Assembly: GCA_963853835.1 (NCBI GenBank)
Contig: OY970820.1
Location: forward strand, 27,800,873 to 27,864,872
DNA: 64,000 bases
From: Calendula officinalis
Lineage: Eukaryota > Streptophyta > Magnoliopsida > Asterales > Asteraceae
Reading direction: 5' to 3'
A program made the position numbers and the translations under genes. This document shows, piece after piece, positions 11,398 through 21,523 of this stretch. The notes below the pieces were generated by a model. The model was given only the letters and a program-made list of their open reading frames with translations, searched no databases and was not told the origin of the DNA. Each line of letters opens with the position of its first letter. Position 1 is the stretch's first letter.

Positions 11398-14300
11398 ATG
11401 GCAACCCTAAAATCCCTTACAGTCAAAACCGATCTTAAATTATCTGAATTTCACAACATGTGTGCCTTTCTAAGAAATCTTGATGGCACAAAGGACTTTC
11501 GTCCCATAGTCATGTTTCTGAAAAACTCTCCTACCAAATTTGCATTAACCATCAATCCCAGGGCATATGAACAACATCTCATTGATTTTTGGTCAAATGC
11601 TGAAAGAACTGAAGATTCCACCATGTCCAAAATCAAATCAACTGTAGATGGAAAGTCTATCATTATAACTGAACAAACAATCAGACACCATCTTCAACTC
11701 AATGATGAGTCAGGTATGTTTTCTTTACCAAAGGAGGATCTTGTTGATGTTTTACAAATAATGGGGTATGAAGGAAGATTAGACATTGTAACTTTTCAAA
11801 AGGGTCTTCTTTCACCCCAATGGAAATTTTTAGTTCATACTATTCAAAACTGCATCTCTCCAAAACAAAGTACTTGGAATGAGTTCAACAAATCAATAGC
11901 TTCTGCTATTGTTTGTCTGAGCACAGGGTAAGTCTTCAATTTTTCAAATATGATTTTTGAAGGAATGCTTGGAAATTTATCATCCTCAAAATTTTTAATG
12001 TATCCAAGATTCCTAACTCATATAATAAACTATGAATTACAAAATCTTTCTATTCCTAAAAACATTTTTATTACACCGGAGTTAAACAAAAAGGTGTATG
12101 CAAATATGAGAAAAAGGTTTAATTTTTCTGGAAAAGATACTCCACTATTCCAAAATATGATCTATGATCAACCCCCAACTGGAGAAGGTTCAAGCCACCC
12201 CATTGAACCCCAACCAACTCCTCCACCAAATACAACCCAAAAAGAACCCATTCAGTCCACTCAATCAAATGAACCAACAGATGTCCTGAATGTGTCCTAG
12301 GTACATGAGATTAATCCCCAGAGTGTTACTCTTCACTCTGAGGAAGACCAGACCATTGCCAGACACATTTCCAAAACTTATAAAAGAAAGAAATCTTCCT
12401 TAAAGGACACCAGGGGACCAATTGAGTCAAACCCCAGACTCCAAGAGTTGTCCTCCAAAGAGGAGAGAGGGCATGAGGAAAGGGCTCTCACTACTGATGC
12501 CCCAAAGGTGGGTGCACAGGATAGTGAGAACATCAATAGGACCCAGACCTCGGTAACTCTAAGTGATGAATCAGAATTTGAGGCATTACTAAGAGGACCC
12601 CGGTGTCAAGAAACCACAAGGGGGGCATTACTGCTTCTTCTAGGAAGAAGAGTGTGTCCAAACAACCCAATTTATCACCAAGAAGTGATAAGGGTAGAAC
12701 TAACCAAACTGAATTGACGGATAGGATGGAAAACCTTAAAGCCAATGTACCTAATGAGCCCAATGATCCACCTAAAGGGGTTGAGGGCAGTATTAAAACC
12801 ACAAAATTGACGGATAGGAAGGAAAACCTTAAAACCACTGTACAAAACTGTCTGACTTTATTGAACAATCAAGGGAAAACCATGACCTACATGAAGCATT
12901 ATATTAATACTTTGAACAAAAGGCAGCAGAGGTTTGAGCACAGACTTCAAAGGCAATCCAATTTGATCATAAAATTACAAAGGAAAATTGCAAGTAGTGA
13001 GAACCTGGATGAGGATGTATTTATGTCTGCAAATCAATCACAAACTGCAGAACAAATAAACTCACCAGTTGCTACTGAAGTCATTGAGACTACTGATCCA
13101 ATGGAAATTGAAGAAAATAAGGATCAAGAGGTTGTTACTACTGACACTATCGAAAAAAAGGAAACTCAAGTAGTAAATGCTCCAGAAGAAGAATTTATGG
13201 ATACTACTGATGCCCTAGCAGTAGTAACTCCAATAGCAACCTCACCAGTAGTAAATGAAAATCAAAAAGTTGTAGTATATGAACCAGAAAGTACATCAGT
13301 AGCAATCACACCAGTAGCAACCACCTTGGTTACTACTGAAGAAGAAGACATTGAAATTCCAGAGCTTCTTGAAAGAGAACAGATCATCATTGTTACAAAA
13401 CCTAAAACACCAGAACAACCACTTGTCATACCTGACGTTGATGACAATGTGAGCTGGTATGAAGTTGATGAATGTGAATTTCCCCCACACCCCAAAATAC
13501 TTCCTGAGAATAAAATTCATTTATTCTCTCCTTCAATTATAATCACTCCTGTTCTTGATATGAAGTACACCCCACCTCCTCTAGCAGCCTGTATTAGAAA
13601 AGGAAAAGAGAAGCTTGATGATGATTATCCAAACAGAGCACTAGGTCACTACATGGTAAACAAAATGAACCATGTCAGACCTGCTAAACAAGATAAATGG
13701 AAGGTGAATCGGATAAGGTACTTAAGAAAAGTTGCTAAAACTCAAGCTCTTAAGGATAAGAAAAAGGCTGAGAAAGAAAGATTAAATAATCCTGAAAAAC
13801 AAGAAGCTGAAGTACAAATTCCACAGATAGAAGGAGTTCTGGTAGAAGGTCAAAAAGCAGAATTTGAAAGACTTAGAAAGATAGAAGAAGAACACTTAAA
13901 TTGTCTTGAAGACCTTGTAGCCGAATGTAAAAGAGAAAAGGGTGATCTACCAGATGATATATTTAAACAGAAAAAGAATATGATTGACTTTTTGAAGTCA
14001 AAGGGACATAGTGCTAAATCTTTTGGTAGAATGAAGATGATTACAATAGTAGACAAATATTGTACTGCCAAGAAGAAAGAACTAGCAGAAATGGAAGTTG
14101 AAGCTGAAAAGGAAAAAGTGCTAGTTGAAATAGATCCCATGATAATCCTCACTAGAACACCAACAACTGGAGAACCTTCAATACCTCCTAAGAAAAGGAA
14201 AGGAGATGAACTTGAAACTGAACAAAGAAAGAAAAGAAAACAGGAAATACAAGTTTTTGATACTCTTGTTGCTCCTATTGAAGACAATCCAATCATAAAT

Positions 14301-14861
14301 TGGAGGATGGTTGGTGACGCTATTGAAATCATAAGACAAGAAAAATCAGTTCAAAGATTCACTGGTTGGAAACCATTAGTTATGTCTTGTAGTAGAGCTG
14401 ATATCATTAAAGTCCTGATCATAGGCAAACCAAGAATGACCAAGAAGTCATGGAAGAATTCAGGAGCTGGATACTTAACCAAAATGATAGATGCTGCATG
14501 TTATCCAGACAACTATCCTGAAATCTTCTCAAATAAAGAAAATGTGTATGCTTGGAATGTGCTTCCCACAGTGAACATGTACTTCTTTGAAAGATCAAGC
14601 AAAAAATGTGAATTATATTTATATGAAAAGGAATATCCACATTCTGAAGAGACAATGTATCAGTTATACACAAACTCAATGATGAAACCCCATGATGTCG
14701 TAATGTTTCATGACAAACTTAATTATTTTATTAAAAGAAACAGCAAGTATATTATTACTCAAAGAAAGCTGCAAAATCAAAGAACTATTGAAGGCAGACA
14801 AAGAAGAGCTAAACTATTAGAAGAACAAGCTAAGATGAATGAAGAGCAAAAAGAAACTTGA
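11398..14861 (+). pseudogene. Large extra ORF (aORF) of SIRE-lineage copia, function unknown
   Basis: About 1,150 codons in one original frame, now broken by TAA at 11929-11931, TAG at 12298-12300 and a frameshift between about 12600 and 12710. The last 752 codons are open (12603-14861). The N-terminal 300 residues (FLRNLDGTKDF, YEQHLIDFWSNAE, LSPQWKFLVHTIQNC, FEGMLGNL, FLMYPRF) match a domain I recall from Asteraceae copia polyproteins, where annotation is unreliable. The rest is acidic, then rich in lysine/glutamate with likely coiled coil. Two basic clusters near 14186-14245 (PPKKRKG, RKKRKQ) look like a nuclear localisation signal. I see no signal peptide or membrane span, so the label env-like is not supported. 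The C-terminal 200 residues (INWRMVGDAIEII, KPRMTKKSWKNSG) look globular. Position before the 3' LTR matches the extra ORF slot of SIRE elements. Confidence 0.8.
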
Positions 14862-14885
14862 TTAATTCAAAAAGAATTAATAAGT

Positions 14886-14897
14886 TTAGGGGGAGAT
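14886..14897 (+). promoter_or_regulatory. Polypurine tract
   Basis: TAGGGGGAGAT, directly before the 3' LTR start at 14898; the normal plus-strand primer site of copia elements. Confidence 0.85.
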
Positions 14898-15404
14898 TGT
14901 TGGGATATAAATCAAGATATATCATTCTATTACTGATGTTGCAGTTGGTACTGATTCGTGCATAATGAAGAATAGTACTGATGGGGCAGAACTACATTTA
15001 CTACTGATGCTTCTGATCTCAAGTCTACTACTGACGATGGCAAATACTACTGACGTCTATTTTTGGTGCTGATCGTATACGAGATTCTAGCATAATTAGT
15101 TACGATATGTATATCTTTGTGTAATTCAATTGTAATCGAATCCTAAAATAACTAGGTTAATATTTTAGGCTTCAAGGACTATTATATATAGTTCCTTATG
15201 AATTGTAAACATACGTGTGTATTGATCGATAACATTAATATACATTGAAGCTTTTTGTAAATTAATGTGTTCTTATTTACATTCGTATTCATTAACAGTA
15301 TTCATCGTTCTTAATCAATTAAACTAAAGTGTTGATCCGCTGCAACTTCTTATAGTTTGTAGATCTGTGATTAATTAATCCTTCTGGGTTAATCGATCCT
15401 GACA
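14898..15404 (+). mobile_element. 3' LTR of the copia element
   Basis: 507 bp, TGTTGGGATAT to CCTGACA, followed by TSD ATAAC. Keeps the TG start that the 5' LTR has lost. Confidence 0.92.
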
Positions 15405-15409
15405 ATAAC

Positions 15410-16011
15410 TTCTACGAGTTCGATACTTATGTGGACAAATATTCACCACATGTTTCTTGCCTTCCATAATACATAATATATATTATGAGAAATTCACCCC
15501 TCAAAGAACATTCGTAACTGAAATACCTTTAGATGAATGGAGCAGTGAACATGTGGTAGTCCAACAGGGACAAGAACATGTGAAATCAAATGGGTTATAC
15601 TATACATGTACGATAGTTATTTTAAATTAAATAAAAAACTGAAGTAAATTTCCATAGTTATAGGTTTGTGTTGCGCATGGATTAACTTCACTACAATGTT
15701 TTAGAATGAGGTTTTGAATTGCCGGACTAGCAAATGTTCTAGAATCTTGAACGGTTCAACGAACGGTTGAACAATATTACAATATTATAATTTATTTATG
15801 ATAAATTAGTTATCTAAATATACATAAAGTTAAAAAAAAAAAACCCTAGAAAGTTACATAGCAAATATTATAACAAATCTAAAAAAATTCAAAAACCAAT
15901 TTTCAACACAATTCAATTACTTTGAGTTTCAAATCAATAAAAAAATGATATTAAACACACGACATTCAATCAAAAATTTTGATTTTTTAAACTTCAAAAC
16001 ATATAAATTAA
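15410..16011. other. Non-genic region
   Basis: AT-rich flank of the copia insertion. No gene seen. Confidence 0.5.
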
Positions 16012-16013
16012 TA

Positions 16014-16325
16014 CTTCCTTCATATCACAATAAGTGATACACTTTCAATTTAGGGGTGTTTCATAATAAGTGATACATTTTAAAAGTTACATTATTTGGT
16101 AAAAATACGGGACATATCCTCCACTAACTATCCAATTTAATAAATTGAAATTACACTTATACCCTTATTTTTACATTTAAAACTCATTAATATCACTTTA
16201 TTCAACAAAAGTAAGACACAACCTCCACTAACTATCTACTTTAATATATATTAACATTTACTTTAATTTTTTACCTCAAAAACCGTGAAACTCCAGATCT
16301 ATCACTTATTATGATACGGAGGAAG
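16014..16325. mobile_element. Stowaway-like MITE, copy 3
   Basis: 312 bp, inverted ends CTTCCTTCATATCACAATAA and complement, TA on both sides (16012-16013, 16326-16327). Same orientation and interior as 3359-3671. Confidence 0.83.
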
Positions 16326-16327
16326 TA

Positions 16328-16643
16328 TAAAGTTTCAAATGCATAAAAAATGATACAAAATATTCACTTTAGTAGGGGAAAAAAATTAAGATTAAAAGAA
16401 AAAGTAAAAGAAAACATGGTTTACAGTTGGTTCAACCATTCCGGCCCGCCCGATTCAAAGTTAACATGCCCCGTTCAAAACAGTTAATAAACGGACTTTT
16501 AAACCGGTCGATTTGGCACGACATACTTCTAATTTCTCAATCCAACCTCCGACCGACCGACCAAATCCAGATTTTAAAACATTGCTTTATCAACCCAAAA
16601 AGGAAAGGATAATTCGTTTATCCAGATTCTTTAAGTAAGAACA
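16328..16643. other. Non-genic region
   Basis: No gene seen. A short open stretch at 16427-16612 has no recognisable domain. Confidence 0.4.
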
Positions 16644-16652
16644 TTAGAACAA

Positions 16653-17818
16653 GAGTGAATTACATCTAAGGTCCCTGTGGTTTACCACTTATTGCAGCCA
16701 CAGTCCCTAAACTTCATTAAGTACATTAGGAGTCCCTGGTGTTGCCACTTTGTTTCACTCGTAGTCCCTGAAGCAAACGGACGTTAATTAAAGTCGTTAA
16801 ATCCCCCCATGTGCACATCACATGATGGGTAGTATGGTAATTGTCCACCCCTTCCTCATATTTAAACTCGAATAAATTACATGGAAGGTCCCTGTGGTAT
16901 ACTACTTATTACAGCCTTAGTCCCTGAACTGCATTTATTACACCGTATGTCCCTAGTGTATACACTTTGTTACACACATGTAGGCATGTAAAAGAACGAA
17001 CGGTTCGTGAACTTTGGTAACAAACATAAACTAGGGTAACAAATATGTGTTTCTTTATGTTCGTTTGTGTTCGTTTATGTTTGTTAAGAAAATTTAGTGT
17101 TCACGAACGGTTCGTGAACTAGGGTAACAAACATAAACGAACACAAACGAACATAAACGAACACAAACGAACATAAACAAACACAAACGTACACGAAACA
17201 AACACAAACGAACACAAACAAACATAAACAAACACAAACGAACACGAAACAAACACAAACAAACACAAACGAACACGAAACAAACACAAACAAACACTAA
17301 CAAACGAACGTAAACAAACGAAAACGAACGTATGTTCACGAACATAAACGAACGAACTGGCCTTTGTTCGTGTTCGTTTGTTTAACTAAACGAACACAAA
17401 ATCTTATTTGTGTTTGTTTGTTTAGCTAAACGAACTCCCGCCGAATGGTTCGCGAACGATTCGTTGAACGTTTGGTTCGTTTACAGGCTTACTTGTGTGT
17501 AACAAAGTGTATACACCAGGGACTTCCGGTGTAATAAATGAAGTTCGGGGACTAAGACTGTAATAAGTAGTATACCACAGGGACCTTCCATGTAATTTAC
17601 TCAGGTTTAAGTATGAGTAAGGGGTGGACAATTACCATTATACCCATCATGTGATGTGCACATGGGAGATTTAACGGCTATAATTAACGTCCGTTTGCTT
17701 CAGGGACTACGGGTGCAACAAAGTGGCAACACCAGGGACTTCCAGTGTACTTAATAAAGTTTAGGGACTGTGGCTGCAATAAGTGATAAACTACAGGGAC
17801 CTTAGATGTAATTCGCTC
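16653..17818. mobile_element. Mutator-type foldback element with 9 bp TSD
   Basis: 1,166 bp palindromic element flanked by an exact 9 bp repeat TTAGAACAA (16644-16652 and 17819-17827). The two arms, about 330 bp each (16653-16983 and 17490-17818), are inverted copies beginning GAGTGAATTACATCTAAGG and GAGCGAATTACATCTAAGG. Each arm also contains two diverged versions of a GGTCCCTGTGG...GTCCCTG module. The central 500 bp is a GTTCG/CGAAC-rich minisatellite. No coding sequence. The 9 bp TSD and long inverted ends fit a non-autonomous MULE. Confidence 0.85.
17101..17345. repeat. GTTCGTTTATG-type minisatellite in the foldback loop
   Basis: Irregular array of CGAACACAAA and CGAACATAAA decamers, flanked by CGAACGGTTCGTGAAC palindromes near 17005 and 17104. 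The long minus-strand open frames here (MFVFVSCSFVFVC) are by-products of the repeat. Confidence 0.9.
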
Positions 17819-17827
17819 TTAGAACAA

Positions 17828-18890
17828 TGTACATATTTAATATTCATTACGGCCCTATACATATTTATATAGTTACTTTAAATTGAATCTAAAATCCTAA
17901 AAAAGAGCTACAAGCTAAAAGAAAGTGCTAGAAGTTAGCCATTTTATTTTAATCATTACAAACCATAAACACTATAGCAAGCATGGAACACATGACATTA
18001 AGCAAAGTACAAAAACATAAATACCAAAAGATGAAAAAGAAAGCATAATATGTATTTGGCAATTTTGCTTCTAAAATTTTTAGTAGTAGTTTCTCTACCT
18101 CTTATTATAATGATTCTTTACATCTTAGCTTCATTATACCTATCCTTCAAAAGGATTGTATATGGTTGTCGTCACTTCTAAAATCATTTGGACAGTTCTC
18201 CGGGTGTAAACCAGGCTAGAAGTGCAAAAAATAGAAGTACTTAGAAAAATCAGATTGGTTTGAACTGGTTTGACTCCTAAGGCCTAAATAAATCTAGAAC
18301 AAATAGTGAAAACTTAGAAAATGATTTTGTTTCAAGTTTCATAAACATAAACTCTTGACGGTTCCAACCTAACTAAACTGAAAGCGATTTCCATAGGAAT
18401 ATATGACCAAAATCTGAACCAACTACGGGTGGTTGTGGTTTGTTTCTTTCACACTTGGTTGTCGGTTTTTCGCCACCTTCTATTTTTATGGTAATGTAGT
18501 ACTGAAAAGGTTTGACATATGTCCATGTCCATAATCATAAAAAGATTTAAACCTTAAAAAAAATTAAATTTAATAAATAACAATATTAGAGATAATAGAA
18601 AATATCCCAAACCCCTGTTGCCTAACTCCAAAATGTAAATGATATAAACTCTGAAACATTAGCATTCACCCATCACAATCACATTTCCTCCACTTTACAC
18701 ATCCATCACTATTTTATTTCCCACTTTTTTCTTCTACTTCTTTCATCAACCAATTGAATGAGACAACCAATCAACCATTAGCGACAGTCTAGTAAGTGCG
18801 TCTGAAATGATCTGCTAAACATTTACCACGCGTCCAGGGGAAGGTTCGGAAACGATCACGACGACTGTTACTCGATCATATACATCGCGA
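17828..18890. other. Non-genic region upstream of the receptor kinase
   Basis: No gene seen; distal promoter of the gene at 19033. Confidence 0.4.
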
Positions 18891-18897
18891 GCAAAGT

Positions 18898-18903
18898 TTG
18901 ACC
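18898..18903 (+). promoter_or_regulatory. Candidate W-box upstream of the lectin receptor kinase
   Basis: TTGACC, the WRKY core, 130 bp before the start codon. A six-base match can occur by chance; the defence role of the gene family makes it plausible. Confidence 0.3.
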
Positions 18904-18980
18904 ACTCCAGCGAAACGCGTCATAAATAGGAATTGAATGACACATGCTACAAATACAATTCGTTTAATACATCATGTGCA

Positions 18981-18987
18981 TATAAAC
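18981..18987 (+). promoter_or_regulatory. Candidate TATA box of the lectin receptor kinase
   Basis: TATAAAC, 46 bp before the ATG, which would place transcription start near 19010 and leave a short 5' leader. Confidence 0.55.
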
Positions 18988-19032
18988 AACCCATATTCAC
19001 TACACAAAAACCACTAATTTCATGACCAAAAC

Positions 19033-21042
19033 ATGTTCTTCCCTTACTTCACATGCCTTTTTCTCTGCCTCTTTACTCCATCATACTCTTTCTCCTTCAT
19101 CTATAATGGCTTCAGAAACCTAAACTCCGACAACATAACCGTTAACAAAGTCGCTGACATCACCCCCGGTGGCATTCTCAAGCTCACCAACGACACCCGG
19201 AGCTTGATCGGGCACGGGTTTTACCCGAACCCGATCCGTTTCAAGAACCAAATTACTAACACGCCCTTATCTTTTTCTACCTCCTTTGTTTTTGCAATCG
19301 TGCCACAGCACCCGTGGCTCGGTGGCCACGGGTTAGCTTTCACCATCGCTCCGGCGAAAGATCTCGCCGGAGCTCTGCCCAATCAGTATCTTGGAGTACT
19401 AAATGTCACCAACAACGGCAATACATCTAATCACTTGTTTGCTATTGAATTCGATACTGTTCAAGATCTAGAATTCTCCGATATCAATGACAACCATGTT
19501 GGAATTAACATCAACAGCATGTTATCCATGAATTCCACCAAAGCTGGGTTTTTTATTAATGGGAATTCAACAAAACAAGATCTTAATATAAAATGTGGCA
19601 AAAAGATCCAAGCTTGGATCGATTACGATGCTGTAAAATCCCAATTAAACGTCACTATTTCACCATTTTCGGAAAAACCCAGCACGCCGATTTTGTCGGT
19701 TCCGATCAATCTCTCATCGGTTTTTCAAGATTTTATGTACGTCGGTTTTTCATCCTCAACAGGCGTACTCGCTAGCTCGCATTATATATTCGGTTGGAGT
19801 TTTAATATGAGCGGTAAAGCTCAATCTTTAGATCTTCATAATCTCCCTTCTTTACCGGGATCTAGAAAGAATCGCAACGGGTTCATAATCGGTCTTTCGG
19901 TTGCTGTCTTTTTCGCTCTTGCAATCGTAGCCGTTGTTGGCGTTGTATCCGTGATCAAGAAACTAAAAAATGTGGATCAGATTGAAGAATGGGAGCTTAA
20001 TGTGGGCCCACATAGATATTCGTACAAAGAGTTGAACAAGGCTACAAAAGGGTTTAAAAATGAAGAATTACTCGGAGTCGGTGGATTCGGGAGTGTTTAC
20101 AAAGGGGTTTTGCCTGAAACCGTTGTAGCGGTTAAACGAATTTCAAACGAATTACAACATGGTATGAGAACATTTGTGTCAGAAATATCGACAATTGGCC
20201 GATTACGGCATCGGAATTTGGTTCAATTATTAGGTTGGTGTAGAAAGAAAGAAGATTTGTTACTTGTATATGATTTCATGGCTAATGGTAGTTTAGACAA
20301 GTACATTTATGATAATCCTGATATTATCTTAACATGGGACCAACGGTTCAAGATCATAAAAGACGTCGCACATGGATTATTATATTTACACGAAGAATGG
20401 GAGCAAACCGTGCTTCATCGAGACATAAAAGCGGGAAACGTGTTGTTAGATTCGGACCTAAACGGTCGTTTAGGCGATTTCGGGCTAGCTAGGTTATGCG
20501 AACATGATTCGAATTCAAGTACAACTAAAGTGGTTGGTACATTAGGTTATTTAGCTCCCGAGTTGACTCGGACTGGTAAGCCCACCACAAACTCGGACGT
20601 GTTTGCTTTTGGAGCTTTGTTGTTAGAAGTGGCGTGTGGAAGGAGGCCCACCGAGCTAAAAGCGTTGCCCGAAGAGCTAATTTTGGTGGATTGGGTTTGG
20701 GAAAAGTGGACGAAAGAAGCGGTTTTTGAGGTGGTTGATTCACGGTTAAAAGGCGAGTTTAATGAAGTTGAAGTTTTGGTGGTTATTAAGTTAGGGTTAA
20801 TGTGTTCTAGTAATGCACCTTCGAGACGACCGGCTATGAGGCAAGTGGTTAGGTACCTAGAAGGGGAGATCGCCTTGCCGGAAAGCCTAGTGCCGCCATG
20901 TGATGGTGGTCAAGGGTGGGGGTTTGAGGATTATGTGCATTCTTATCCCTCTTCGCCTTATTTAGACAACGTAAGCAATTGGTCAATCGGAGTCGAGGAA
21001 GAGTACGATGTTGAAGCTCATTTGACTTCACCATTAAGTTAA
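19033..21042 (+). CDS. L-type lectin-domain receptor kinase, clade IV-like
   Basis: Intact, intronless, 669 residues, the usual length for this family of plasma-membrane receptors. Order: signal peptide (1-22), legume-lectin domain (about 23-262), transmembrane helix (about 283-308), serine/threonine kinase (about 342-615), short tail. Kinase motifs are complete: glycine loop GVGGFGSV (348-355), K368 in VAVK, catalytic HRD at 462-464, DFG at 482-484, APE at 508-510. The RD-type catalytic loop suggests an active kinase. The juxtamembrane EEWE..GPHRYSYKEL resembles clade IV members (inference from recalled family sequences). The lectin domain likely senses extracellular ligands in defence or pollen/stress signalling; the ligand cannot be told. 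Start chosen because the ATG at 19022 is out of frame and 19033 gives the signal peptide. Confidence 0.95.
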   Translation: MFFPYFTCLFLCLFTPSYSFSFIYNGFRNLNSDNITVNKVADITPGGILKLTNDTRSLIGHGFYPNPIRFKNQITNTPLSFSTSFVFAIVPQHPWLGGHGLAFTIAPAKDLAGALPNQYLGVLNVTNNGNTSNHLFAIEFDTVQDLEFSDINDNHVGININSMLSMNSTKAGFFINGNSTKQDLNIKCGKKIQAWIDYDAVKSQLNVTISPFSEKPSTPILSVPINLSSVFQDFMYVGFSSSTGVLASSHYIFGWSFNMSGKAQSLDLHNLPSLPGSRKNRNGFIIGLSVAVFFALAIVAVVGVVSVIKKLKNVDQIEEWELNVGPHRYSYKELNKATKGFKNEELLGVGGFGSVYKGVLPETVVAVKRISNELQHGMRTFVSEISTIGRLRHRNLVQLLGWCRKKEDLLLVYDFMANGSLDKYIYDNPDIILTWDQRFKIIKDVAHGLLYLHEEWEQTVLHRDIKAGNVLLDSDLNGRLGDFGLARLCEHDSNSSTTKVVGTLGYLAPELTRTGKPTTNSDVFAFGALLLEVACGRRPTELKALPEELILVDWVWEKWTKEAVFEVVDSRLKGEFNEVEVLVVIKLGLMCSSNAPSRRPAMRQVVRYLEGEIALPESLVPPCDGGQGWGFEDYVHSYPSSPYLDNVSNWSIGVEEEYDVEAHLTSPLS

Positions 21043-21523
21043 TTTTTTTTATGTTTTAGGCTTGTTTTTTGTTTTTTTAGTTAATTGCCAGAATGATTCA
21101 TATGGTTTGACCAAATTACATGTTTGGTCATTATGGTTCATTAAGTGCAAACATAATACCCAACGTTTGCATTTTTGGAACTTTTTGGTCCCTCCCTCCT
21201 AACGGTGTTAGTTGAGGGTGTTTTTGTCTTTTCATACCTTTGGTCCCACCATAAGGACAATTTTGGTGCAACTTGATCAAATCATAAGACTTCTTGCAAT
21301 TAACTCTTTATTTCTTTTTTCTCTTTTTTATTTGGTTATGTAGACCGATGTAACAAGTTTGTATCTATTTCTTTTCTAACTACTTGTTATTCGGGCATGC
21401 AAGGGAAACCGTATGGTATAAGAACAACACTTACAATATTTAGAAAAATAGATCAATTTCTTCAAATTTTGACAGAATGATGTCTAAACCTAAAAAATTA
21501 AAAAACTAACAAAGCTTTCCTAC
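21043..21523. other. 3' flank between two convergent genes
   Basis: Spacer between the plus-strand kinase and the minus-strand hAT-derived gene. Contains a GGTCCC...CGGTGTTAG motif typical of dispersed plant repeats, without clear ends. Confidence 0.5.

Larger units (their letters stand above)
6167..15404 (+). mobile_element. Full-length, defective SIRE-lineage Ty1/copia retrotransposon
   Basis: 9,238 bp element bounded by 506 and 507 bp LTRs and a perfect 5 bp TSD, ATAAC (6162-6166 and 15405-15409). Order: LTR, PBS, gag, protease, integrase, start of reverse transcriptase, then directly a large extra ORF, polypurine tract, LTR. There is no YVDD motif and no RNase H, so it could move only with proteins supplied by another element. 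Gag, pol and the extra ORF all carry stops or frameshifts. The LTRs differ at about 11 sites by eye (near 98% identity). Confidence 0.93.

Noticed and set aside
11398..14861. Envelope protein of an endogenous retrovirus-like element
   Set aside because: No signal peptide, membrane span or cleavage site seen. Position alone does not support an envelope role.
17084..17345. Minus-strand frames rich in FVFVCVC
   Set aside because: By-product of the CGAACAAACA minisatellite in the foldback loop.
16981..17492. A separate hAT element nested in the foldback loop, from TAGGCATGTAAA-like ends
   Set aside because: The flanks CACACATG and CTTGTGTG are not a repeat but complements, so the ends are better seen as the inner part of the palindrome.
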